Source: Bacteroidota bacterium (GTDB lineage Bacteria > Bacteroidota > Bacteroidia > Bacteroidales > Prolixibacteraceae). Taken from it: a stretch of 35,915 nucleotides of DNA. The DNA lies in contig JAUXUF010000192.1 of NCBI GenBank assembly GCA_030684645.1, positions 1 through 35,915 of the forward strand, in the 5' to 3' direction. Shown here piece by piece: positions 16,945 to 25,726 of the stretch. Made by a program: the position numbers and the translations under genes. The notes under the pieces were generated by a model. That model searched no databases and was not told the origin of the DNA. It was given only the letters and a program-made list of their open reading frames with translations. Position 1 is the stretch's first letter; each line of letters starts with the position of its first letter.

Positions 16945-17055
16945 CTAAAGCTGCTCTTACATCACTAACCGGATAAGCAAAAAGTGGTACAATCAAGCAA
17001 AAAAAACGTGTCTCTGAAGGAAAACACGTTTGAATTACTTTGGTTAAAAATTGGT

Positions 17056-17520
17056 CTAAATAAAATGGTAAAGGAAAGTCATAATGCCTTCAAAGGCTGG
17101 TTTTTTGTTATCCTCAATTTCCATACGAATATTCAACTGTATTTTTGTGACTCCCCTCAGATTGGTAACCGAACGTAAAACCACCCATGTCCTGATCCGG
17201 CTGTTTACGAGAACCGGTTGATTAAATTTAAATTGATCGATGCCATAATTGACCAGCATTTTGATATTTTCTACCTGAATGATCTGATCCCACATGACGG
17301 GTAACAGTGAAAGTGTCAGATATCCGTGGGCAATGGTACTTCCAAATGCCCCTTCGGTTTTGGCCCGTTCTTCATCAACATGGATCCACTGGTGATCGAA
17401 AGTCGCATCGGCAAACTTATTGATCTGATCCTGAGTAATCGTTATATAATCAGAAACTCCAAGTTCCTGACCAACATGTTGTTCAAATTCTCCGTGACTT
17501 CTGATTATCAGTTTTCCCAT
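17056..17520 (-). CDS. MaoC/NodN-like hydratase
   Basis: The 154-residue hot-dog-fold protein contains the (R)-specific enoyl-CoA hydratase signature: D in FADATFDHQWIHVD, then FGSTIAHGYLTLSLLP. The Asp and His of the ATFDHQWIH segment would form the catalytic dyad. Length and sequence resemble NodN/PhaJ-type MaoC proteins that hydrate trans-2-enoyl-CoA. The physiological substrate is not clear. It lies 36 bp downstream of the fabH stop on the same strand, so it may be co-transcribed with this fatty-acid gene. Confidence 0.85.
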   Translation of the reverse strand: MGKLIIRSHGEFEQHVGQELGVSDYITITQDQINKFADATFDHQWIHVDEERAKTEGAFGSTIAHGYLTLSLLPVMWDQIIQVENIKMLVNYGIDQFKFNQPVLVNSRIRTWVVLRSVTNLRGVTKIQLNIRMEIEDNKKPAFEGIMTFLYHFI

Positions 17521-17556
17521 ATTCGATTGGATTAAAATAGGTTCAGGAAAATATAT

Positions 17557-18555
17557 TTATTTCGGATCGTACGCCCATTTCAGGTAAACACTGCCCCAGG
17601 TAAAACCGGCACCAAAGGCAGACACGATGATATTATCACCTTTCTTAAGCTTATTTTCGTAATCGTATAAACAAAGCGGAATGGTTGCGGCTGTCGTATT
17701 TCCGTATTTCTGGATGTTAACCATTACCTGCTCCTTATCGATTCCCATACGACGGCCAACAGCATCAATAATCCTCATATTTGCCTGATGAGGAACAAAC
17801 CATGCCAGCTCCTCTTTTGAAATGTGATGTTTCTCCATCATTTCCACAGACACATCAGCCATATTCGAAACCGCAAACTTAAATACTGTCTGACCTTCCT
17901 GCGCTACAAAATGTTCCTCGTTGTAAACGGTTTCATTGGAAGCCGGACGCAAAGATCCACCACTCTTTATGGTTAGAAATTGGGCCCCAGAACCATCAAC
18001 ACGGTTAATGTGATCAATTACTCCCAATCCATCAGTGGCAGGTTCGAGCAATACAGCGGCAGCTCCGTCGCCAAACAACGGACATGTTGCACGGTCTTTG
18101 TAATTGGTAATAGACGACATCATATCGGCGCCCAAAACAATCACTTTTTTATACTGACCACTTTCAATAAATTTAGCGCCGGTGGTTAGGGCATAAACAA
18201 AACCAGAACAAGCTGCGGCAAGGTCAAAACTCCAGGCATTAACTAATCCTGCTTTGGAACTAATTATATTTGCGGTAGCAGGAAGTGGACTGTCCGGGGT
18301 AATGGTGGCACAAATCAATAATTCTATTTCTTCAGGCCTTGTTCCTGTCTTTTCCAGCAACTCCTTCACTGCAGCAGTGCCCATATCAGAGGTTGCCATT
18401 CCTTCTTCTTTCAGAATGCGGCGTTCTTTGATGCCGATGCGTTGCATGATCCATTCATCAGAAGTTTCGACCAGGGTGCTTAATTCTTCGTTGGTTAACC
18501 GATACTCCGGTAAGAATGCGCCAATACCTGTTATTGCAGCACGAATTTTATCCAT
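17557..18555 (-). CDS. fabH: Beta-ketoacyl-ACP synthase III
   Basis: FabH condenses acetyl-CoA (or branched acyl-CoA) with malonyl-ACP to start fatty-acid synthesis. The 332-residue protein has the full Cys-His-Asn triad: C116 in [10 protein letters not shown]256 in VPHQANMRI and N286 in KYGNTTAA. The C-terminal [13 protein letters not shown] is also typical. Unlike the plsX-fabH arrangement of many bacteria, plsX is not between rpmF and fabH. A terminator at 18759-18793 separates fabH from rpmF, so fabH probably has its own promoter within 18556-18758. Confidence 0.97.
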   Translation of the reverse strand: MDKIRAAITGIGAFLPEYRLTNEELSTLVETSDEWIMQRIGIKERRILKEEGMATSDMGTAAVKELLEKTGTRPEEIELLICATITPDSPLPATANIISSKAGLVNAWSFDLAAACSGFVYALTTGAKFIESGQYKKVIVLGADMMSSITNYKDRATCPLFGDGAAAVLLEPATDGLGVIDHINRVDGSGAQFLTIKSGGSLRPASNETVYNEEHFVAQEGQTVFKFAVSNMADVSVEMMEKHHISKEELAWFVPHQANMRIIDAVGRRMGIDKEQVMVNIQKYGNTTAATIPLCLYDYENKLKKGDNIIVSAFGAGFTWGSVYLKWAYDPK

Positions 18556-18758
18556 AATAAAAAATTTAAATCAAATCTCTCTCAACCGACACTTCCGGAC
18601 AATTCCGAAAGGACAAAATCAAACTGTAAAATCTGGAAATTTAATTGCGGCGCAAGTTAAAATGAAAAAACCGAACAGCAAAGAAAAATCAGGCAAATAT
18701 TTGCCTAACTCCTTTTAAAACAATTAATTAAATTGTTCAAATATTAAACTGGAGGGAA

Positions 18759-18793
18759 TTAAAAGGATCAGAAGAATCTCGGTTCTTCTGATC
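18759..18793 (-). terminator. Terminator after rpmF
   Basis: GATCAGAAGAA (18766-18776) and TTCTTCTGATC (18783-18793) form a perfect 11-bp stem with a 6-nt loop. On the - strand it is followed by CCTTTTAATT. It lies 15 bp after the rpmF stop and separates rpmF from fabH. Confidence 0.85.
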
Positions 18794-18808
18794 ATAATGG
18801 GGTATTTA

Positions 18809-18994
18809 TTAAACGGTAACGTCTTTTTCGATGGCCAACTTACCTCTGTAATATCCACATTCCGGACATACAGTATGATATTTAACAGTTGTACCACAAT
18901 TTGAACATGCTGCCAGTGTTGCTGGTGTAGCTTTGTAATGTGTTCTTCTTTTGTCTCTGCGGGCTTTGGATACCCTGTGCTTTGGATGTGCCAT
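18809..18994 (-). CDS. rpmF: 50S ribosomal protein L32
   Basis: The 61-residue product begins AHPKHRVSKARRDKRRTH, as L32 does, and keeps the zinc ribbon with CSNC and CPEC pairs, so it is the zinc-binding form. It follows the DUF177 gene by 12 bp, the common bacterial yceD-rpmF pairing, and is closed by a strong terminator. Confidence 0.97.
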   Translation of the reverse strand: MAHPKHRVSKARRDKRRTHYKATPATLAACSNCGTTVKYHTVCPECGYYRGKLAIEKDVTV

Positions 18995-19006
18995 CTTAAC
19001 TTATCT

Positions 19007-19534
19007 TTATTCGTTATCTAATAATTTCTTCAAATCATTCCAGACAGAGCTTTTCACATCACCCTCCCTGACAATATACTTCTCCAATTTTTCGAGCATT
19101 TCCGGATCACAAGTCGAGTTGCCATATTCATCGTCAGGATGAACTTTTTTGATCGGAACTGCCAAACAGACAAACTCATAAATCAATTGAGCAACATTCA
19201 GTTGATAGTCGTCTGTACTTACCCAAATTACGTCGTCGCCTTCAGTAAATTCCTTTTCACCGAATTTGACGAAAATTCGTTCTAACCCTTTGACTGGCTG
19301 ATCGTACATTTCAAGGCACCGGTCACATTGAACATGAACGGTTCCTTCCACATCAAACCAAAGAATCATCAGTGCACTCTGTTTTTCGAGAGTAACCTGA
19401 ACGTTTACCTTACCTTGATCGACAACTCCACCTTCAAATCCGGAAAAGAATTTGTCACCTACTTCGTATTCAAAAATATGCTTCCCTTGTGAAAGCCCTT
19501 TGAATGCAATGCTATAGAATGATCGGTTGCCCAT
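19007..19534 (-). CDS. DUF177 (YceD-like) protein
   Basis: I use the ATG at 19532-19534 (MGNRSFYSI, 175 residues); a TTG seven codons upstream also opens the frame. The middle has VQCDRCLE, the single CxxC of the DUF177 family, and the acidic LxxA-x-L-I-Y-E-F-V-C-L-A-V-P-I segment. Family members are linked to 23S rRNA processing or accumulation in other bacteria. It sits directly upstream of rpmF, the conserved partner. TACTTTTG at 19553-19560 (- strand) matches the Bacteroidetes -7 box, but it is only 18 bp from this ATG. Confidence 0.88.
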   Translation of the reverse strand: MGNRSFYSIAFKGLSQGKHIFEYEVGDKFFSGFEGGVVDQGKVNVQVTLEKQSALMILWFDVEGTVHVQCDRCLEMYDQPVKGLERIFVKFGEKEFTEGDDVIWVSTDDYQLNVAQLIYEFVCLAVPIKKVHPDDEYGNSTCDPEMLEKLEKYIVREGDVKSSVWNDLKKLLDNE

Positions 19535-19682
19535 TGCCTGAAAAAAGTTTTGCAAAAGTATAAAAAATAAACAAACCCCGAAAATATATTGATTTTTTTA
19601 ACAACGATTCAGTTTAAAGTGATCTATTGCGAACAAGTCATTCATTACCAATTTTTTAACAAACAACTGTGCGGTTAATAAG

Positions 19683-20840
19683 TTAATCCTTATTCAGCAC
19701 GATCCTGAAGGTTGTACCTTTATTGATTTCAGATTGTTTCAGAAAAATCTTCCCTTTGTGATAGTTTTCAACAATTCGTTTGGCCAGGGAAAGTCCCAGT
19801 CCCCAACCTCTTTTCTTTGTGGTAAATCCGGGCTGAAAAACAGTCTTAAAATAGGCTTTCGAAATTCCTTTTCCAGTATCAGAAATGTCTATAAATATCT
19901 GATCTGCCTTTTCAGAAATGGAAACCTGTATCGTTCCATTGTTGTTCATGGCATCGATCGCGTTCTTACACAGATTTTCGATCACCCAGCTAAAAAGTGA
20001 AGCATTTAGCGGAACTTCATACTTCTTTTGCGGATCAAAATCGAGAATGAATATGACTTTGCCTGAAGATCGTGTTTTCAGATATTCTACGGTTAAACGG
20101 ATAGTTTCAGCAACATCTGTCCGGATGAGTTCAGGAACTGATCCTATTTTTGAAAAACGTTCAGTAATTTTTTCCAACCGCTGTGTATCCTTCTCAAATT
20201 CCTGAATCAGTTTCTCGTCAATGTTTTGCATTTTAAGCAGTTCGACCCAGGCCATTAACGACGAAATAGGCGTTCCCAACTGATGGGCGGTTTCTTTTGA
20301 CATTCCCACCCACACCTGATTCTGCTCGGCATTTCGGGATGAACTGAATGCAAGATAAGCTACCAGAATGAACAAAAAGATGACTCCAAACTGAATAACA
20401 GGGTAATATTTCAGGTTTTCAAGCAAAACTGAATCACGGTAATACAGGTACTGCGTTTCGGTTTCTGAAACTGTAATAATGATTGGCTCGTTTTCTTCCT
20501 TCATCTTACGCAGCTCACTCATCAAAATTTTATCTTTTTTCTCTTCTGAAAACGAAATGTTTCTATTCACTCCAATTTGATCGAGACTGTCCGTAATAAT
20601 TATCGGGATAGTGGTATTTCGGTTGATAATATCAAGCAGGAATGTAATATCCTGATTGGAATTAATATCATAGCTGGCAAGTTTTTGGGTAGCTTCGGCC
20701 CATAACTGAACACTTTTACGCTCTTCTTTGGCCATGCTTTTTACCAACCAGTTGGTGTAGAAGAATGACCCGATACCAATACAAACTGCCAGCAGCAGAA
20801 GTAATATTTTCCAGCGTCGTTTCTTAAAATAAGAATCCAA
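19683..20840 (-). CDS. Membrane sensor histidine kinase without adjacent response regulator
   Basis: The 385-residue protein has two membrane helices (about 11-33 and 146-166) bounding a periplasmic sensor domain of about 110 residues of unknown type. The phospho-acceptor is H186 in MSKETAHQLGTP. The ATP-binding domain has the N box ENLCKNAIDAM, G1 DTGKGIS and G2 GWGLGLSLAKR. The HQLGTP form of the H box is common in Bacteroidetes kinases. The start is TTG at 20838-20840; no ATG precedes the first membrane helix in frame. No response-regulator gene lies next to it, so its partner is elsewhere. dxs starts its own unit 63 bp upstream. Confidence 0.9.
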   Translation of the reverse strand: MDSYFKKRRWKILLLLLAVCIGIGSFFYTNWLVKSMAKEERKSVQLWAEATQKLASYDINSNQDITFLLDIINRNTTIPIIITDSLDQIGVNRNISFSEEKKDKILMSELRKMKEENEPIIITVSETETQYLYYRDSVLLENLKYYPVIQFGVIFLFILVAYLAFSSSRNAEQNQVWVGMSKETAHQLGTPISSLMAWVELLKMQNIDEKLIQEFEKDTQRLEKITERFSKIGSVPELIRTDVAETIRLTVEYLKTRSSGKVIFILDFDPQKKYEVPLNASLFSWVIENLCKNAIDAMNNNGTIQVSISEKADQIFIDISDTGKGISKAYFKTVFQPGFTTKKRGWGLGLSLAKRIVENYHKGKIFLKQSEINKGTTFRIVLNKD

Positions 20841-20903
20841 AGTGAGTAAGGTTTTAGTTATGCCAGATAAACGTACCGGTTATTTAAAAATTATACTGAA
20901 ATA

Positions 20904-22811
20904 TTATTCTTTGTGCATAAATGCTTTAGCGGTTAGATAAATCCCTAGCTGATCAAGCCCGTATTCACGGTAAAGCTCATCAGTTGAGCCATGATCAATA
21001 AATTTGTCAGGAATTCCAATTCGCTTCACTTCTACATGATATTGATGATCGGCCATAAATTCTAATACAGCACTGCCAAATCCACCCTGCAAAACCCCAT
21101 CTTCTATGGTAAGTACATGTTTATAATTACTGAAAACAGAATGCAGGGCATTCTCATCCAGCGGTTTGACAAACCGCATATCGTAATGGGCGGCACTGAT
21201 TCCATCTTTTTGAAGCATTTTTATGACCCGGCTGGCTTGAATACCTATTGTCCCGATGGTCAAAATAGCCAGATCGGACCCTTGGGAAAGCTGCCTGCTG
21301 CGACCAATAGGAATGGCTTCCATTGGCAGGCGCCAGTTGATGACACAACCACAACCCCGGGGATAGCGGATTGAGAATGGACCATGATTTTCATTTTGGG
21401 AAGTAAACATCATATTCCGTAATTCGGGCTCGTCCATAGGGGCTGAAACAATCATATTGGGAATTGAGCGCATGTAAGCCAGATCGAAAACACCATGATG
21501 AGTAGCGCCATCGGCTCCAACCAGTCCGCCACGATCGAGGCAAAACACTACCTGCAAATTTTGCAGCGCGACATCGTGAATAACCTGGTCGTATGCCCGT
21601 TGCATAAAGCTTGAATAAATATTGCAAAACGGCAGCATTCCCTGAGTGGCCAACCCGGCCGAGAAGGTTACTGCATGTTGTTCGGCAATTCCAACATCAA
21701 ACGTACGGTCCGGCATTTTTTCCATCATTAGGTTGAGCGAACAACCGGTAGGCATCGCGGGTGTAATCGCCACGATCCGCTCGTTCATTTCGGCCAGCTC
21801 AATCATGGTAAGTCCGAATACATTCTGAAATTTCGGTGGTTTATCCACAGTGCATTCACAGTCGAGCAGTTCTCCGGTTACTTTATCAAATTTCCCAGGG
21901 GCATGATATTCTGTTTGTCGGAGTTCGGCCTGCTTGAATCCTTTCCCCTTCTTGGTAATCACATGTAAAAGTTTTGGCCCCGGAATATTACTCAGACTTT
22001 GAAGAACTTCTGACAGGTAAACCACATCGTGCCCGTCAACTGGTCCAAAATAGCGGAAGCCCAAACCTTCAAACAGGTTCGACTGTTTTAGCAACATCGT
22101 TTTTATTGCATTTTCAGTTTTCTGAACCAGTCTTCGTGCTTTTGGACCAAATCCATTTAGTTTTCCCAATCCGTCCCAAATATCTTTTTTAAGCCGGTTA
22201 TAGGTTTGCGATTTGGAAATTTTCAGCAGATAATCGCTCATTCCACCCACATTCGGGTCGATTGACATGTTGTTATCGTTCAGGATTACAAGCAAATCAG
22301 ACTTGTTGACGGCTGCATTATTCAGGCCTTCAAAAGCCATTCCTCCGGTTATTGCACCATCACCGATTACAGCCACAATTTTACGGTCTGTTTCCCCCTT
22401 CAGCCTCGAAGCTACAGTCATTCCCAGAGCTGCAGAAATGGAAGTACTTGCATGGCCAACCCCAAATGTATCGTAAATGCTTTCAGATGGTTTCGGGAAT
22501 CCACTAATGCCTTTGTATTTTCGGTTCGTGTGAAAAACATCTTTTCTTCCGGTCAGAATTTTATGGCCATAAGCTTGATGACCAACATCCCAGACCACCA
22601 AATCGTATGGTGTTTTAAAAACATAATGCAAGGCTACAGTTAGCTCAACTACTCCGAGGCTGGCTCCAAAATGACCAGGATTCGTTGAAACTGCATCAAT
22701 TATAAATTCCCGCAGTTCAGAACAAACTTCGGGCAACTGGTCAATTTTTAACGTTCTTAGTTCAGATGGGTCATTAATCTGATCCAGTAAACTTCTCATA
22801 TCTTCAACCAT
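20904..22811 (-). CDS. dxs: 1-deoxy-D-xylulose-5-phosphate synthase
   Basis: Dxs condenses pyruvate and glyceraldehyde 3-phosphate using thiamine diphosphate. It is the first step of the MEP isoprenoid pathway and also feeds thiamine and pyridoxal synthesis. With the ATG at 22809-22811 the product has 635 residues. Visible landmarks are GHFGASLG (His48), the ThDP motif starting GDG at 150-152 and ending in VILNDNNMSI, GRKDVFHTN, and the transketolase segment DVGIAEQHAVTFSAGLA with the catalytic Glu. It is preceded by a good Bacteroidetes promoter and diverges from the OmpA-like gene. Confidence 0.97.
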   Translation of the reverse strand: MVEDMRSLLDQINDPSELRTLKIDQLPEVCSELREFIIDAVSTNPGHFGASLGVVELTVALHYVFKTPYDLVVWDVGHQAYGHKILTGRKDVFHTNRKYKGISGFPKPSESIYDTFGVGHASTSISAALGMTVASRLKGETDRKIVAVIGDGAITGGMAFEGLNNAAVNKSDLLVILNDNNMSIDPNVGGMSDYLLKISKSQTYNRLKKDIWDGLGKLNGFGPKARRLVQKTENAIKTMLLKQSNLFEGLGFRYFGPVDGHDVVYLSEVLQSLSNIPGPKLLHVITKKGKGFKQAELRQTEYHAPGKFDKVTGELLDCECTVDKPPKFQNVFGLTMIELAEMNERIVAITPAMPTGCSLNLMMEKMPDRTFDVGIAEQHAVTFSAGLATQGMLPFCNIYSSFMQRAYDQVIHDVALQNLQVVFCLDRGGLVGADGATHHGVFDLAYMRSIPNMIVSAPMDEPELRNMMFTSQNENHGPFSIRYPRGCGCVINWRLPMEAIPIGRSRQLSQGSDLAILTIGTIGIQASRVIKMLQKDGISAAHYDMRFVKPLDENALHSVFSNYKHVLTIEDGVLQGGFGSAVLEFMADHQYHVEVKRIGIPDKFIDHGSTDELYREYGLDQLGIYLTAKAFMHKE

Positions 22812-22830
22812 CAACTTTTAATTTTAAATC

Positions 22831-22863
22831 CAAATATACAATTATTGACCTGTTAAACGCAAA
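22831..22863 (-). promoter_or_regulatory. Promoter of dxs
   Basis: On the - strand TTTG (22860-22863) is followed after 21 nt by TATATTTG (22831-22838), matching the Bacteroidetes -33/-7 form. The ATG of dxs is 19 bp downstream of the -7 box. Confidence 0.6.
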
Positions 22864-22995
22864 AAGTCAGCGCTCAATACATTTTCAAATATGAATTTAA
22901 TCTCAACAAACCAGGCCGATTCATTAAAACATAAGGACGTGCTGTTGTCCATAGACGTACAAAGTTCTATATTTACCTGACTAAAAACACAAGCT

Positions 22996-23949
22996 ATGAA
23001 GAAATTATTTTTTGTATCCCTCATTTTTCTATTTACTTCCTGTGTATCATCCAAAAAGTTTAACCAACTGACAAGTACTTTTCAGGAATGTGAAAAGTCT
23101 GTACAGACACTGAAAGAACAGAACCAATCTTTGGAGGTTCAAATAACCGAACTACAAAGCAGGATCGATCAACAATTGAAAGATATAGAAGGTCTTTCTG
23201 GAAAATTGGATGAGACTGCCCAAAATCTGGAAAAGTCAAGTTCAATGAACCAGAAGCTAAAACAGTATAATCTTGAACTTGAAAATCAGTTTAAAAGTTT
23301 GAAAACCGGAAGTTCGGAAGAAATAGCCCAATTGATGGAGAAACTTCAACAGGCACAAAGCGATTTGCAAAAACGTGAAGACATCCTGAAAACAGCACAA
23401 ACTGAGCTGGAACAACGTAGTCTTCGCCTGAAGGAACTTGAACAGGCGCTCCGGCAAAAAGATGAAGCGGTCAAACAGCTACGTCAAAAAGTGATGGATG
23501 CTTTGCTGGGCTTCAACAACAAAGGACTGACTATTCAGGAGAAAAACGGCAAGGTATATGTTTCGCTTGACGAACAACTTTTGTTCAAAACCGGGCAGTG
23601 GGAAGTGGACCCCAAAGGTCAGCAAGCCCTCTCGAACCTGGCCGAAGTATTGGGACAAAACCCGGACATCAACGTATTGGTTGAAGGACACACCGATAAT
23701 GTTCCCATGCGTGGAACCGGTATGGTCAAGGATAATTGGGATTTGAGTGTGATGCGTGCAACAGCTGTTACCCGCATTCTACTGAAAAACAAAGCCATCG
23801 AACCTAAACGGATTACCTCGGCCGGACGTGGAGAATTCTTCCCGATTGATGATGCCGATACCGTGGAGGCGCGCCAGAAAAACCGACGTACTGAAATCAT
23901 ACTGACTCCCCGGCTTGACGAAATATTCCGGATTTTGGAAAATAATTGA
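22996..23949 (+). CDS. OmpA-type peptidoglycan-binding lipoprotein with coiled coil
   Basis: The 317-residue product has a lipoprotein signal peptide ending FLFTSC (lipidated Cys at residue 16). A long coiled coil (about 25-170, rich in Gln, Glu, Leu and Lys) leads to a C-terminal OmpA/MotB domain. That domain has VLVEGHTDNVPM and the NRRTEIIL motif, both typical of diaminopimelate binding. It should tether the outer membrane to peptidoglycan through an extended stalk. A possible promoter (TTG at 22945-22947, TATATTTA at 22968-22975, last base off consensus) lies upstream. It diverges from dxs and converges on the PHP gene. Confidence 0.9.
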   Translation: MKKLFFVSLIFLFTSCVSSKKFNQLTSTFQECEKSVQTLKEQNQSLEVQITELQSRIDQQLKDIEGLSGKLDETAQNLEKSSSMNQKLKQYNLELENQFKSLKTGSSEEIAQLMEKLQQAQSDLQKREDILKTAQTELEQRSLRLKELEQALRQKDEAVKQLRQKVMDALLGFNNKGLTIQEKNGKVYVSLDEQLLFKTGQWEVDPKGQQALSNLAEVLGQNPDINVLVEGHTDNVPMRGTGMVKDNWDLSVMRATAVTRILLKNKAIEPKRITSAGRGEFFPIDDADTVEARQKNRRTEIILTPRLDEIFRILENN

Positions 23950-23966
23950 ATTGGGAATTGATCAAA

Positions 23967-24012
23967 TAAAATGAAGGGTTTGCAACTTTTTAGATGCAAA
24001 CCCTTCATTTTA
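23967..24012. terminator. Bidirectional terminator between ompA-like and PHP genes
   Basis: An 18-bp perfect inverted repeat (23967-23984 and 23995-24012) with a 10-nt loop sits between two convergent genes. Its AT-rich outer part supplies a T-rich tail in both directions. Confidence 0.9.
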
Positions 24013-24026
24013 TTACCTGTTGGATT

Positions 24027-24809
24027 TCATAATCGGATAATCCGACGGATGCGATTACTGAAGCCCATAATTTCAGTATAACCAATATGTGAAAGAAGGG
24101 CTGTTGCACTTTCGTAATGACGGGCAATCTGATCTGAACGATGGGCATCAGAACTTAAGGTAACCGGCACGTGATGCTGGTAACAAAGCCCAAGCAATTT
24201 TGGTCCCGGCGTAAATTCGGCACAGGGCCGATCCATACCACCGGTATTTAATTCAACCACCAGGTTATTGGCTTTTATTATTTTAATGGTATTTTCAAAA
24301 AGCTCATCCTGATTTGTCTCCGGATAAATTCTGAATTTCTTAATAATATCCAGGTGGCCAATAACATCGAATAGTCCTGATTGGGCGGCCTGCTGGATCA
24401 GTCCAAAATATTTTTCATACACGTGATTGTTTGACCATTTTCCATATAAAGACTGGTCAGTATCAAAATTCCAGTTGCCGATAAAATGAATTGAACCGAT
24501 CACGTAATCAACCGGAATTCGATCAATCAATTCTTTCAGTTCGTTCTCATGACCAGGGAAATAATCCACTTCGATGCCATATCTGATTTGGATTTGATCC
24601 TGATATTTCAGTTTCAAATCAAGTATCTGCCTGGTCATAACTGGAATATCCTCCAGGCGAATGGCCCAATCGACCGGTTTGAGGCAAACATGATCACTAA
24701 AACCGATTTCATCCAAGCCCTTTGAAATCGCTGCGCGAATCATTTCTTCGTAGGAATCTTTCCCGTCAGACAAGATTGAATGCATGTGATAATCGACCAT
24801 TCCAATCAT
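24027..24809 (-). CDS. PHP-family phosphatase, histidinol-phosphatase-like
   Basis: The 260-residue protein shows the PHP metal-binding motifs in order: DYHMHSILSDG, GFSDH, YGIEVDYFP, IGSIHF, GHLDIIKKF, ELNTGG and SSDAHRSDQ. This set and the length match the HisK-type histidinol-phosphatases that remove phosphate from histidinol phosphate in histidine synthesis. No other his gene is nearby, so a different phosphoester substrate is possible. It begins 3 bp after the DUF1080 stop, so the two are co-translated. Its end meets the bidirectional terminator. Confidence 0.85.
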   Translation of the reverse strand: MIGMVDYHMHSILSDGKDSYEEMIRAAISKGLDEIGFSDHVCLKPVDWAIRLEDIPVMTRQILDLKLKYQDQIQIRYGIEVDYFPGHENELKELIDRIPVDYVIGSIHFIGNWNFDTDQSLYGKWSNNHVYEKYFGLIQQAAQSGLFDVIGHLDIIKKFRIYPETNQDELFENTIKIIKANNLVVELNTGGMDRPCAEFTPGPKLLGLCYQHHVPVTLSSDAHRSDQIARHYESATALLSHIGYTEIMGFSNRIRRIIRL

Positions 24810-24812
24810 AAA

Positions 24813-25520
24813 CTATTGTATTATTTTGATTTTAATGTTTCGGAACTGAGCCAGACCACCATGATCCTGCAAGCCGATATGGCCTTTTTTTGCCATTCCG
24901 TAGTAAGGATAATCCTTCCACTTATTGTTTTGTTTCCGGGTTTTCCAATCGATATCCCAAAGGTTATAGTCCACTACTTTAACACCATTCAGGTAATGTT
25001 GAACATGTGTACCATCTACCACTATGCGTGCCTGATTCCATTCGTTCAGATCTTTAACAACAGCACTCATTGGAGCCTGCATTCCATAGTTTGCCCCTGA
25101 ATACTGGTAATCATGCAGCTTTTCAGGCCAGCCTCTGTCATCGAGCAATTGATATTCAGGTCCTGATTCATAAATTGCTTTACCAATTTTTTCATTCACA
25201 TGAAAAAAGATTCCACTGTTGCTTCGGGGTGCAATTTTCCATTCAACCGATAACTCAAAATTTTGAAATTTTCCTCTGGTGATAATATCTCCTCCATGAT
25301 CACTTCCAACACCTGAATTATTCAATACCCCATCAATCACTTTCCATCCGGTAATCTCTTTACCTTGAAACATTCTCCAGCCATCGAGATTCTTCCCATT
25401 AAATAACAATTGCCAGCCTTCCTTTTTTTCCTTTTCCAACAAAATGTTGTTGCGGTCATTCTGAGCTACCACCGCCAAATAAAATAGTAATCCGATAACC
25501 AAAGTCAATATTTTCTTCAT
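24813..25520 (-). CDS. DUF1080 (3-keto-disaccharide hydrolase family) exported protein
   Basis: The 235-residue protein has a signal peptide of about 20 residues ending AVVAQ and then a single concanavalin-like DUF1080 domain. Visible family features are GWQLLFNGKNLDGW, ITRGKFQNFELSVEWKI, NSGIFFHV, GPEYQLLDD and GHIGLQDHGG. Family members act on sugars, some as 3-keto-glycoside hydrolases, in the periplasm. No sugar oxidoreductase or SusCD pair is beside it. It is the first gene of a unit with the PHP gene 3 bp downstream and diverges from the BtpA-like gene. Confidence 0.92.
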   Translation of the reverse strand: MKKILTLVIGLLFYLAVVAQNDRNNILLEKEKKEGWQLLFNGKNLDGWRMFQGKEITGWKVIDGVLNNSGVGSDHGGDIITRGKFQNFELSVEWKIAPRSNSGIFFHVNEKIGKAIYESGPEYQLLDDRGWPEKLHDYQYSGANYGMQAPMSAVVKDLNEWNQARIVVDGTHVQHYLNGVKVVDYNLWDIDWKTRKQNNKWKDYPYYGMAKKGHIGLQDHGGLAQFRNIKIKIIQ

Positions 25521-25670
25521 TTACAATGTTTTAAAATTATTCGACTGGCGATTTACATGTAATGTGTCTGATCCATACTTAAACCTGAAGAATCGTCAAT
25601 CTATCACCTCCAAATTAACATCTGAAATTATCAACTTAAAACGAAATGTACAAGATACAAGGCCCTGATT

Positions 25671-25710
25671 TTAAATTTTATCTTCAGAAATTAAATCTCA
25701 TCTTCAGAAA
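25671..25710. repeat. 20-bp tandem direct repeat before the BtpA-like gene
   Basis: Two adjacent 20-bp units (25671-25690 and 25691-25710) match at 18 of 20 positions, both ending TCTTCAGAAA. The repeat ends 16 bp before the ATG at 25727 and so overlaps the likely promoter. It could be a duplicated regulator site or simple slippage. Confidence 0.6.
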
Positions 25711-25726
25711 ACCGTATTTTTAGGGA

